Positions 1 through 5,389 are shown, counted from the stretch's first letter. The stretch: 7,090 nucleotides of DNA from Chloroflexales bacterium (GCA_013336035.1 JAAXUL010000414.1:1-7090); one strand, 5' to 3'. A program made the numbers and translations. Notes: generated by a model from the letters alone, not told the origin.

Positions 1-125
1 AGGAGTGGCCGTGGCGAAACCGCGTTCGGAGACGAGCGTTTGAACGGCTTGAGCTGTATGCCGGGAAACTGGCCCGTACAGTTCTTAGGGGGCGGGGCGG
101 CGGCAACGCCGCCCTGCTACCCGAC
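1..125 (+). mobile_element. 3' end of a group II intron (class C-like), 5' part outside window
   Basis: The window opens inside a group II intron, a self-splicing ribozyme and retroelement. The visible part holds what is probably the tail of domain IV (about 1-50), all of domain V (51-84) and domain VI (88-122), ending in the expected purine-pyrimidine AC at 124-125. The short domain V with a GAAA loop and the compact domain VI followed by CTACCCGAC resemble bacterial class C introns. The intron-encoded reverse transcriptase would lie upstream of base 1 and is not visible. Class C introns usually insert just behind terminator hairpins, which would suit the boundary between an upstream gene and the gene starting at 163. 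The exact 3' boundary is inferred from the branch-point distance. Whether the intron is complete and active cannot be seen. Confidence 0.88.
51..122 (+). ncRNA. Group II intron domains V and VI
   Basis: Domain V is exactly 34 nt (51-84). Bases 51-60 pair with 75-84, 61-64 pair with 69-72, the loop is GAAA (65-68), and C73-C74 form the usual two-base bulge. The catalytic AGC triad is A52-G53-C54. Domain VI: 95-102 pairs with 107-114 around a GCAA tetraloop (103-106), the stem continues with 91-94 against 115-118, A119 is left unpaired, and 88-90 pair with 120-122. A119 is the predicted branch-point adenosine, placed so that the intron ends at about base 125. All pairings were checked by hand. 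Confidence 0.9.
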
Positions 126-162
126 ACACAATTGCAGGCCCTTCCTACGAGAATACGGTGAC

Positions 163-1242
163 ATGATGACGACACCTGGTCAGACGCCACGTCAGCTCCT
201 GCTGCCCCTCCGGGTCGCTCGCGAGCCGATGGAGCGGCTGCTAGTCGCGACCGTTCAGGGGGACCCCGAGTTCGAGGCCATCGAGCCGCAACTCTTCGAC
301 GATGCCATCAACGGCACGGGCATGCGCGTGCTGCGCTACCGCAAGGACGGGAAGGTCGACGTCTATTGGCAGCCCGGGGTGCATGTCGACCGGAGCACCT
401 TCGTCGTCGGCGCTGGCGTCGGCGATTTCGCGGAGGCTGCGTTCGCGCCAGCACATTTTGCGATCACCGACCAGGGCGTGGACCTCCATGTGGCCTTTAC
501 CGATGCCCAGCAGCGCCGGAATGAGCTCCGCATCGCCGAGCACGCCCAGGGGAAGCGCGGCTTCCCCCTCCTGGCGCCGGTGGGCGCGGACATCAAGCAG
601 CCGCTGCAGCTCTTCCTCGTCTACATGCCCGAGATCGATCTGGTGCGCCGGGGAGGCTCGCTGGTCGAGGGGCAGATTGGCGATCGCATCCTCCGTCCGG
701 CATCCTTCCCGATCCCGCTGCGCGGGCACCGCACGTGGTTCATCCGCTACGTCCCAGCGCCCGTGATCGGCATCCTGAATCCTCCCAGCCACCACCCGCT
801 GCTGCTAGAGCTGCCGGCAGCGGGGAGGATTGAGGTCGCTGGGATGTCTGTGGGCGTCGATGACGCAGGGCATGTCACCCACCTGAGCAGCGGCCAGGGG
901 CACCAGCGAGTCGAGGTCGCGTTCACGCCCAGCTTCCCCAACCTGCTCGACCACCCCGAGCGCGCCGCCGTCGGCCGGTGGTCGCTGCGGATCGCGCACG
1001 TGCCGATCACGGGTGGCTCCTACCGCACGGCGCGGGCAGATGGGCGGATTGGGATCGAGCTTGACGTCACTGAGCCCTGGACTCCGTCCGGTCTGCCCTT
1101 GAGCATGGCGCTCTTCACGCGGGTGGCGCGCCGCTTTCGTACCTGGCCCGCCAGCTACCGCTGGCGGGGCATCGTCGAGCTCGGCGGAACCCCGACGATG
1201 TCTGGGACGTGGGAGCGGAAAGCCGGCAGGTGGTACCGTTAA
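163..1242 (+). CDS. Conserved-looking hypothetical protein, possibly lipocalin/AttH-like beta-rich fold
   Basis: This 359-residue soluble protein has no signal peptide or membrane segment that I can see. I do not recognise a named family. The chain is rich in alternating hydrophobic and charged residues typical of beta strands, with GVHVDRSTFVVGAG and YRWRGIVELGG stretches and a Trp/Arg-rich end (WERKAGRWYR). This loosely recalls the large lipocalin-like proteins of the AttH/CrtC type, but that is a guess from texture, not from a diagnostic motif. The frame is open upstream to a TTG at 40, but that stretch is group II intron RNA. The ATG at 163 (a second ATG follows at 166) sits behind the weak purine stretch GAGAA at 149-153. 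The stop overlaps the truncated metallo-beta-lactamase frame that follows. Coding certainty is high because the frame is long and antisense frames make low-complexity peptides; the function is unknown. Confidence 0.75.
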   Translation: MMTTPGQTPRQLLLPLRVAREPMERLLVATVQGDPEFEAIEPQLFDDAINGTGMRVLRYRKDGKVDVYWQPGVHVDRSTFVVGAGVGDFAEAAFAPAHFAITDQGVDLHVAFTDAQQRRNELRIAEHAQGKRGFPLLAPVGADIKQPLQLFLVYMPEIDLVRRGGSLVEGQIGDRILRPASFPIPLRGHRTWFIRYVPAPVIGILNPPSHHPLLLELPAAGRIEVAGMSVGVDDAGHVTHLSSGQGHQRVEVAFTPSFPNLLDHPERAAVGRWSLRIAHVPITGGSYRTARADGRIGIELDVTEPWTPSGLPLSMALFTRVARRFRTWPASYRWRGIVELGGTPTMSGTWERKAGRWYR

Positions 1243-1756
1243 GCTGCCCCACGTCCATCCCGACCACCAGGGCGCGAGTGCCGCCATCTTTGCAGCGCGC
1301 GGCGTCCCGCTCTGGTGCAGCGCGGCCGAGCGCAAGGTCGCCGAAAGCGGCCTGGTCACCACGGCCTATCCCAACCCGACCGGCCTGATGGCGAGGTTGC
1401 AACAGCGCTTTGGGGCTGGACCAGGCTGGCCGGTGGAGCGAACGCTGCAGGAGGGCGATACGGTCGAGGGGTTCGTCGTGTTGGAGACAGCCGGACACGC
1501 GCCGGGCCACCTGGCGTTCTGGCGCGAGGACGACCGGGTGCTGATCGTCGGCGATGCCCTTGTCAACATGAACCCGCTGACCAGGGCCCGCGGCCTGCAT
1601 GAGCCGCCCGCCGGCTTCACGCTCGACCGCCGGCAACACCGCGAGTCGATCCGGCGTCTCGCGGCACTGCGGCCGCATGTGATCTGCTTTGGGCACGGCC
1701 CGGTGCTCCGCAGCCCGGAGCCACTGATCAGGCTGGCGGAGCAGCTGGAAGGATGA
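1241..1756 (+). pseudogene. Metallo-beta-lactamase-fold hydrolase, 5'-truncated
   Basis: The frame carries the metal-binding HVHPDH motif (codons at 1250-1267, preceded by Leu-Pro), then the later ligands of the fold in order: the GHAPGH segment, the VGDAL aspartate and a C-terminal FGHGP histidine. The family hydrolyses thioesters, lactones, phosphoesters or beta-lactams using two metal ions; the subgroup cannot be told. Intact relatives have about 40-60 residues before the HxHxDH motif, forming the first beta strands. Here those are missing: just upstream the DNA codes for the end of the preceding protein in another frame. No ATG, GTG or TTG lies in frame between 1241 and 1388, and the first ATG (1388) is past the metal motif. 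A product from 1388 (122 residues) could not bind metals normally. I read this as a gene that lost its 5' end by deletion. The rest is undamaged, so the loss looks recent. Confidence 0.8.
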
Positions 1757-1803
1757 CTCACCAGGGCAGCGTCGCCCCGGTCCTCGACGCGGTCCGCTTC
1801 TGA
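1753..1803 (+). other. Micro-ORF, 16 residues, ATGA-coupled to the preceding frame
   Basis: An ATG at 1753 overlaps the TGA of the metallo-beta-lactamase remnant (ATGA) and opens a 16-codon frame, MTHQGSVAPVLDAVRF. There is a purine-rich stretch (GGAAGG) just upstream. It could be a short leader peptide, the start of a gene now broken, or chance. No family is recognisable. Confidence 0.25.
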
Positions 1804-1862
1804 TGGAACGGCTCGTGCAGCAGTACGCGACCCACGGCAAAGCAAGGAGCACATGCCGATGA
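1803..1862 (+). other. Micro-ORF, 19 residues, ATGA-coupled, ends inside the hydrolase start
   Basis: The ATG at 1803 overlaps the TGA of the previous micro-ORF (TGATG) and the frame ends at 1862, a few bases inside the hydrolase start. The peptide begins MERLVQQYATHGK, which looks more protein-like than random but matches nothing I can name. If translated it could couple hydrolase translation to upstream ribosomes. More likely it is a leftover of a deleted gene. Confidence 0.25.
1844..1849 (+). promoter_or_regulatory. Ribosome binding site AAGGAG for the alpha/beta hydrolase
   Basis: AAGGAG ends 3 nt before the ATG at 1853 and 9 nt before the ATG at 1859. The second spacing is closer to the usual range, so the start at 1859 is preferred. 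Confidence 0.7.
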
Positions 1863-2851
1863 CGACCTCAGCTTCAGGCAGCATTCCGGTTTCGTGGACG
1901 GTGGACGAGATCGTGGTCGAGGCGACCCTGACCCGGCCCCGCGGTGATGGCCCCTTCCCGGCGGTGGCGCTTGTCGCGGGTAGCGGTCCGACCGATCGTG
2001 ACTGGAACTCCCCGCTCATCCCCGGCACGAATGGCAGCGCCGCCCTCCTCGCCAGGGAACTCACCGCAGCGGGCTTCGTCACCCTGCGTTACGACAAGCG
2101 CGCGTCCGGCCCCCATGCACAGGAGAACATACCGCGTCTCGTGGGCAGAATCAGCATGCAGGGGCACGAGGCAGAGCTGGCGGGTGGCATGGCGCTGCTG
2201 GCGCAGCGCCCCGACGTGAACGCCGGGCGGATCTTCATCCTGGCGAACAGCGAGGGCTGCATCCACGCCCTCCACTACCAGCTCCACACCGCGGCCCTCC
2301 CGTGCGCGGGACTGGTGCTCACCGGCGCCCCGGCCCGGCCGATCAGCGCGGTGACGCGCAGCCAGATCGCGGCGCAACTCGCGGGTGCGCCTGGTGGCGA
2401 CGGATTGCTGGCCCGCTTCGATGCGCTGACCGCGGAGTTCGCCGGCGGGCGGCCGGTGCCGATCGATGAGAGCCTGCCGGAGGGGATGCACATGCTGCTG
2501 CTCGGACTGACGGCCCCGGTCAATCAGCCCTTCGCCCGCGAGCTGTGGGTGGCCGACCCGGCCGCGCTGCTCGCAGCGGTGACGGTGCCGACCTTGATTG
2601 TGATCGGGAAGAAGGATCTCCAGATCGACTGGCAGGCCGACGGGGCCGTCTTCGCGGCGCTCGCAGCCCAGCGCCCAGACATCGCCATCGTCTACCCCGA
2701 GGACGCCAACCACGTACTCAAGCACGAGCCCACGCCCCGCGAGCAGCTCACCGGGCCCGACGCTGCGAGCCGGTACAACGCCGCCGACACCGTGCTCGAC
2801 GCCGCAGCCCTGGCCGCGATCACCGGCTGGCTGGCCGCGCAGATTCGCTGA
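1859..2851 (+). CDS. Alpha/beta hydrolase (serine esterase/dienelactone-hydrolase-like)
   Basis: This is a cytoplasmic alpha/beta hydrolase of about 330 residues without signal peptide. Counting from the ATG at 1853: a first strand ending in an oxyanion-type GSGPTDRD segment (43-50), LRYDKR (78-83), a nucleophile elbow ANSEG with Ser133, a probable acid Asp255 in IGKKD, and the catalytic His287 in ANHVLK. The GSGPTDRD and RYDKR pair is typical of the COG1073-type esterases (YqkD and relatives), which probably cleave small esters; the natural substrate is unknown. The elbow has Ala where the family normally has Gly (A-x-S-x-G). That is tolerated in some relatives, so an active enzyme is likely. 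Start: ATG at 1859 has better spacing to AAGGAG than ATG at 1853; the difference is two residues. It follows the metallo-beta-lactamase remnant on the same strand and meets the hydrolase fragment tail to tail 17 bases downstream. Confidence 0.9.
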   Translation: MTTSASGSIPVSWTVDEIVVEATLTRPRGDGPFPAVALVAGSGPTDRDWNSPLIPGTNGSAALLARELTAAGFVTLRYDKRASGPHAQENIPRLVGRISMQGHEAELAGGMALLAQRPDVNAGRIFILANSEGCIHALHYQLHTAALPCAGLVLTGAPARPISAVTRSQIAAQLAGAPGGDGLLARFDALTAEFAGGRPVPIDESLPEGMHMLLLGLTAPVNQPFARELWVADPAALLAAVTVPTLIVIGKKDLQIDWQADGAVFAALAAQRPDIAIVYPEDANHVLKHEPTPREQLTGPDAASRYNAADTVLDAAALAAITGWLAAQIR

Positions 2852-2868
2852 GCAGTCAACCGCGGATT

Positions 2869-3120
2869 TCACGGGACGGGTGCGGACCAGGCGAGGCTGT
2901 TGCTGCCGTGGAGCACGTTGACCTCCATGATCTGCCGGAGCTTCGCGGGCTCCTCGAACATCGGGCTGTGGGCGCAGTACGCGAAGGTGTCGAAGCCCTT
3001 GGCCGGCGCCTGGAGCTGGTCGAAGTAGGCGTGCGCCACCGGGTAGGTACAGGTGTAATCGTAGCTGCCGTGGAGGAAGTAGACCGGGATGTCCACCCTG
3101 GGCACCTGTGTGAGCTCGGC
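2869..3120 (-). pseudogene. C-terminal fragment of a second alpha/beta hydrolase (proline-iminopeptidase-like)
   Basis: Read on the minus strand, about 84 residues match the last third of an alpha/beta hydrolase: the strand QVPRVDIPVYFLHGSYDY, which carries the acid aspartate, then a helix ending in APAKGF, and the AHSPMFEEP segment, whose His is the catalytic histidine. It ends normally with a TGA at 2869-2871. The nucleophile elbow and all N-terminal strands are absent. Upstream, similarity fades at about 3120 and the frame closes at a TAA at 3208-3210. The only in-frame start is a GTG at 3105, which would give a 78-residue peptide without an active site. The damaged end lies about 100 bases from the inverted-repeat element, so an insertion or deletion there may have removed the 5' part. 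It is not a copy of the neighbouring hydrolase: the sequence around its histidine is different. Confidence 0.8.
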
Positions 3121-3218
3121 ATGCTGGCTGGGTGTTGATGCGGCCGGCCTGGGCGGCGAGGCGGTCGAGGCCGTAGAGAAGTAGGTGATTGTACCCGTAA
3201 AAGGGTCTTACGACCAGG

Positions 3219-3339
3219 AATGTGGCTGATCGCCACTTTCCGTGATCCAAGCCGAAAACACAGCCTCGCGATTCTGTAGGATCGCGTCTGCACGCCGTGC
3301 CGAGAATCGGCACCACGGAAAGTGGCGATAAGCCGCATT
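3219..3339. repeat. 121-bp element with 26-bp terminal inverted repeats (MITE-like or IS remnant)
   Basis: Bases 3219-3244 and 3314-3339 are inverted copies with 24 of 26 positions matching, including a perfect 16-bp core (3229-3244 against 3314-3329, core CGCCACTTTCCGTG). The 69 bases between contain two further perfect hairpins: 3267-3272 with 3281-3286, and 3297-3303 with 3307-3313. No coding frame fits. Long imperfect inverted ends around a short non-coding core are what a miniature transposable element or an IS with an internal deletion would show. The TGTGG... left end recalls IS21-type ends, but I cannot confirm the family. No target-site duplication is evident next to either end. Confidence 0.65.
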
Positions 3340-3672
3340 ACAACGTTCTGAACCTGTAACCAGGTATTCGGCGCATGAGTCCTCCTGATAGAGACAGCCC
3401 ATTTCTTTCACTATTGTGGGGACGCTGTAGCTCACACCGTCGCCTGGCGTGAGCGCCGCCCGTGCTCCTTGAGACGGTCGGCGCGGGTGAAGAAACTCTC
3501 CCGCTGCGTAGCCCCTTCCTTTCGCCGCCCGCTGCGCTAGCGCCGTATACTCAAGGTGCTGAGGGGACGCTGCTCCCGTCAGCCGTCTGTGCTAACCTCT
3601 CATCTGGCAGCCCCATCCCCACAGCATTCCATCCCCTTCCACCAGACGCGTGGAGGAGCTACCTCGTCGATG
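3340..3672. other. Gene-free region of about 330 bases
   Basis: No convincing gene is seen here on either strand: the open frames are short, rich in Pro, Ser and Arg, and without a ribosome binding site that fits. There is no tRNA-like T-arm. A hairpin lies at 3430-3454 (six pairs, one mismatch, two more pairs, seven-base loop) without a T-run. A TATACT box at 3546-3551 could be the -10 element for the membrane-protein gene at 3686, but no good -35 is found 16-18 bases upstream. The stretch probably holds the promoter and leader of that gene. Confidence 0.4.
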
Positions 3673-3679
3673 AAGGAGG
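3673..3679 (+). promoter_or_regulatory. Ribosome binding site AAGGAGG for the first membrane protein
   Basis: A near-perfect Shine-Dalgarno sequence stands six bases before the ATG at 3686. It fixes this start and argues that the frame is translated. Confidence 0.85.
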
Positions 3680-3685
3680 TCGTCA

Positions 3686-4075
3686 ATGCGAACGACATCG
3701 CTTCAGGACGAATCGAAGGAGGCGCTGAATCGGCGCCTCGAGGCGATAGCGCTTCGCGCCAGCTTCGCTAACGGGTGGGGCCTCTTTCTCATCACCATCG
3801 GCCTGCTCAGGCTCGCCCCGCAGGGCCCTGTGCCTGAGGGCACCTGGCTGATTGTCGCCGGCGTGATCCTGCTCGGTGTCAACGTCGTGCGCTATCTCAA
3901 CGGGATCAGACTGAGCGGGACGAGCGTCACCCTTGGGCCCATCGCGCTCATCTTCGGCGTGGGGGGCTTCTTCGGGCTCGAGTTGCCGTTCGTTGCCATC
4001 CTGCTGATCATCTTTGGGGTGGGCATCATGCTCCGCCCCTGGCTCGACCCGCTGCTTGAGCGTCGGACGCAATGA
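3686..4075 (+). CDS. Small polytopic membrane protein of unknown function
   Basis: This 129-residue protein has a charged N-terminus of about 25 residues (MRTTSLQDESKEALNRRLEA), then hydrophobic stretches at about 30-42, 52-72, 80-95 and 98-116, and ends in a short basic tail with RPWLDP and RRTQ. Three or four membrane-spanning helices with very short loops are likely. The pattern of a short cytosolic lead followed by tightly packed helices resembles the transmembrane module found in LiaF/LiaI-like and other small envelope proteins, but no residue motif proves it. The start is fixed by AAGGAGG six bases upstream. Codons 20-29 lie in a 26-nt sequence repeated 1.1 kb downstream, and codons 11-28 contain two hairpins, so early translation may meet structured RNA. 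The membrane protein at 4195 follows on the same strand, possibly co-transcribed. Confidence 0.82.
   Translation: MRTTSLQDESKEALNRRLEAIALRASFANGWGLFLITIGLLRLAPQGPVPEGTWLIVAGVILLGVNVVRYLNGIRLSGTSVTLGPIALIFGVGGFFGLELPFVAILLIIFGVGIMLRPWLDPLLERRTQ
3745..3770 (+). repeat. 26-nt direct repeat, copy 1 (inside the membrane-protein gene)
   Basis: This sequence begins GATAGCGCTTCGCGCC and matches 4871-4896 at 24 of 26 positions. It carries its own inverted ends (TAGCG at 3747-3751 and CGCTA at 3766-3770). In the gene it encodes AIALRASFA. Confidence 0.7.
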
Positions 4076-4183
4076 CGCCAGGGCGGCAGCAACTTGGCTT
4101 GTGAGGTGACCAGGCCGTGCGACCGCGCTGGCGCAGGAGCAGCGTGCCCGGGCATCCTGGCGACGCGCCTGTCGCCTGGCGTC

Positions 4184-4190
4184 GGAGGAG
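4184..4190 (+). promoter_or_regulatory. Ribosome binding site GGAGGAG that decides the start of the second membrane protein
   Basis: GGAGG (4184-4188) lies six bases before a GTG at 4195. The alternative GTG at 4117 has only GAGGTGA upstream and would add a 26-residue Arg/Pro-rich leader that looks non-coding. Confidence 0.7.
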
Positions 4191-4194
4191 CGTC

Positions 4195-4731
4195 GTGCAA
4201 TCGAGGTTTCAGCATCAGCTAGGCGTGGAGCACCTGACCCGCCCCACGCGCTCCCGGGGCATCCTGGTTGGGCTCATCGGCGGTCTGTCAGGGACGCTCG
4301 TGATGGACCTGTGCGGCGCCGGGCTCTTTGTGATGATGGGCGCCCCCGCCAGCCTCGCCGTCACCATCATTGGCGACGCCGCAGCCGGGTTCGCTGCCGC
4401 CATTGGATTCACGCTGACCGGTGATGCACCGCTGGGCGTGCTGCTCCACTACCTCATTGGCCTTGGCCTTGGAGCGCTGTTCGGCGCGGCCGCCGCGCGA
4501 GTTCCGATGCTGCAGCCAGGCTCAGCGCTGAAGGCGATGGCGCTGGGCATCCTCTACGTCGAGCTCGTGAGCCAGCCGCTGCTCGTCGCCGCTGCCCTGA
4601 TCCTGCAGATGACGGCGGCGGAGTTGGCGCAATGGTTCGGCATCTCGGCGGTGCTGCACCTGGTGTACGGCCTCGTCCTGGGGATCGCCGTGTTCGCCGG
4701 CTTGCGCCCTGCCGCAACCACACGGGGCTGA
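4195..4731 (+). CDS. Polytopic membrane protein of unknown function
   Basis: Starting at the GTG at 4195, this is a 178-residue protein with a short basic N-terminus and about five hydrophobic segments: near residues 22-44 (GILVGLIGGLSGTLVMDL, then GLFVMMG), 48-68, 77-101 (PLGVLLHYLIGLGLGALFG), 109-134 and 154-172. Small residues (Gly, Ala) dominate the helices, with polar residues placed inside them: Asp in VMDLCG, Asp in IGDAAAG, His in LLHYLIG and Glu in YVELVSQP. Such conserved-looking charged residues in the membrane hint at a transport or binding role, but I do not recognise the family. The longer start at 4117 is possible but less likely. It follows the 129-residue membrane protein on the same strand with a gap of 119 bases and no clear terminator between them, so the two may share a transcript. 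Confidence 0.8.
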   Translation: MQSRFQHQLGVEHLTRPTRSRGILVGLIGGLSGTLVMDLCGAGLFVMMGAPASLAVTIIGDAAAGFAAAIGFTLTGDAPLGVLLHYLIGLGLGALFGAAAARVPMLQPGSALKAMALGILYVELVSQPLLVAAALILQMTAAELAQWFGISAVLHLVYGLVLGIAVFAGLRPAATTRG

Positions 4732-4899
4732 TCCAGGTGCGCTCCGAGCGACCGTGCCGCGTAGGGAGCGGAAAGCGAGGCGGCGCGATGGGCAAGGTTG
4801 TGCAACCACCTCACACTGCCGGCACAGCAGCGGCGTGCCCACCCCCAAAGATGCTGGTGGCGAAGGGCCCGATAGCGCTGCGCGCCAGCTTTGCTACCA
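4732..4899 (+). other. Intergenic leader upstream of the zinc-ribbon gene
   Basis: No gene is supported here. Two overlapping forward frames cross it, one continuing in frame into the zinc-ribbon gene, but they code for Arg/Pro-rich sequence without a fitting ribosome binding site. The region is G+C-rich up to about 4900 and includes copy 2 of the 26-nt repeat. Confidence 0.4.
4871..4896 (+). repeat. 26-nt direct repeat, copy 2 (just before the zinc-ribbon ribosome binding site)
   Basis: The sequence differs from 3745-3770 at two positions (G for T at 4880, T for C at 4891). It ends three bases before the Shine-Dalgarno sequence of the gene at 4916. The same reading frame (IALRASFA) is open here although the stretch is not inside a recognised gene, so a mobile or REP-like origin is possible. 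Confidence 0.7.
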
Positions 4900-4907
4900 G
4901 GAAGGAG
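4900..4907 (+). promoter_or_regulatory. Ribosome binding site GGAAGGAG for the zinc-ribbon protein
   Basis: GGAAGGAG lies eight bases before the ATG at 4916, which makes this the start rather than the in-frame ATG at 4754 upstream. Confidence 0.85.
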
Positions 4908-4915
4908 CAAAGGCC

Positions 4916-5338
4916 ATGAAGCAGCAAGAAACGCGGAAATGCGCAAATTGCGGCACTGTTCTGCCAGATTCGGCTTTCATCGAGTCCCACACTGGCACAG
5001 CCGTCTTGGAGTACGCCTGTCCAACCTGCCAGTTTCAGGGACAACTGAACATGTCGCCAGAAACCCAAACCATCACCAGTATCGATCTGGAGGGTCAGTT
5101 CTACTCGCTTATCGACTGTGCATTGGCGAGCGGCATACCTCCAGACAGAATACAGTCTATCCTCTGTGACGCCGTAACTTTTGTGGCCCAGTGTGCCTGT
5201 CCCGACCATCAATTTTCCGTTGTGGTCGTTGATCTTGGTGCGCCAAAGGACCGACCCCTCCCAGAGCCGTTCCCAGACCTCGTTGAGATCCTACGGCATC
5301 GCTATGTATCTGGTGCACACACAGCCGAAGGCCCCTAA
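4916..5338 (+). CDS. Zinc-ribbon-like hypothetical protein with a second Cys/His cluster
   Basis: This 140-residue soluble protein opens with a two-knuckle zinc ribbon: CANC (Cys9, Cys12) and CPTC (Cys35, Cys38), 22 residues apart. A middle region of about 50-90 looks helical and contains Cys68 and Cys84. Then comes CACPDH (Cys93, Cys95, His98), which could form a second metal site, followed by a strand FSVVVVDLG and a Pro-rich tail. Zinc ribbons of this kind usually bind nucleic acid or a protein partner; no enzyme motif is seen, so the function is open. The start is set by GGAAGGAG. Base composition is unlike the neighbours: two sampled 60-base lines (5041-5100 and 5101-5160) are 48% and 50% G+C, against 77% for 2401-2460 in the hydrolase gene. 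This suggests recent acquisition. The gene converges on the glucan synthase gene. Confidence 0.85.
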   Translation: MKQQETRKCANCGTVLPDSAFIESHTGTAVLEYACPTCQFQGQLNMSPETQTITSIDLEGQFYSLIDCALASGIPPDRIQSILCDAVTFVAQCACPDHQFSVVVVDLGAPKDRPLPEPFPDLVEILRHRYVSGAHTAEGP

Positions 5339-5389
5339 GAGCCTATCAAGGAGTAACCTCGTTCTGCCGCATAAGGACCCCATAGCACG

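Noticed and set aside
40..162. N-terminal extension of the first gene to a TTG at 40
   Set aside because: The stretch is group II intron domains V/VI by base-pairing, and TTG has no ribosome binding site. ATG at 163 is the first sensible start.
1230..1256. Programmed +1 frameshift joining the first protein to the metallo-beta-lactamase frame (CGT TAA G context)
   Set aside because: CGT slipping to GTT would be poorly paired, and a fusion would still lack the first strands of the metallo-beta-lactamase fold. A deletion is simpler.
805..2082. Overlapping long minus-strand frames opposite the first gene, the metallo-beta-lactamase remnant and the hydrolase start
   Set aside because: Their products are Arg/Pro/Ala-rich with no motif, as expected for shadows of high-G+C genes.
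1874..3316. 480-residue minus-strand open frame
   Set aside because: It is antisense to the alpha/beta hydrolase, low in complexity and rich in Arg, Gly and His, and runs in the wrong frame through the hydrolase fragment.
3417..3572. Ten-base direct repeat GGGGACGCTG at two sites about 145 bases apart
   Set aside because: It is too short to be significant in G+C-rich DNA and does not extend.
3462..3771. Two short plus-strand frames before the membrane-protein gene
   Set aside because: They lack a ribosome binding site, are Pro/Ser-rich, and one overlaps the well-supported start at 3686 in another frame.
4117..4194. 26-residue N-terminal extension of the second membrane protein
   Set aside because: It is Arg/Pro-rich, while GGAGGAG sits at proper distance before the GTG at 4195.
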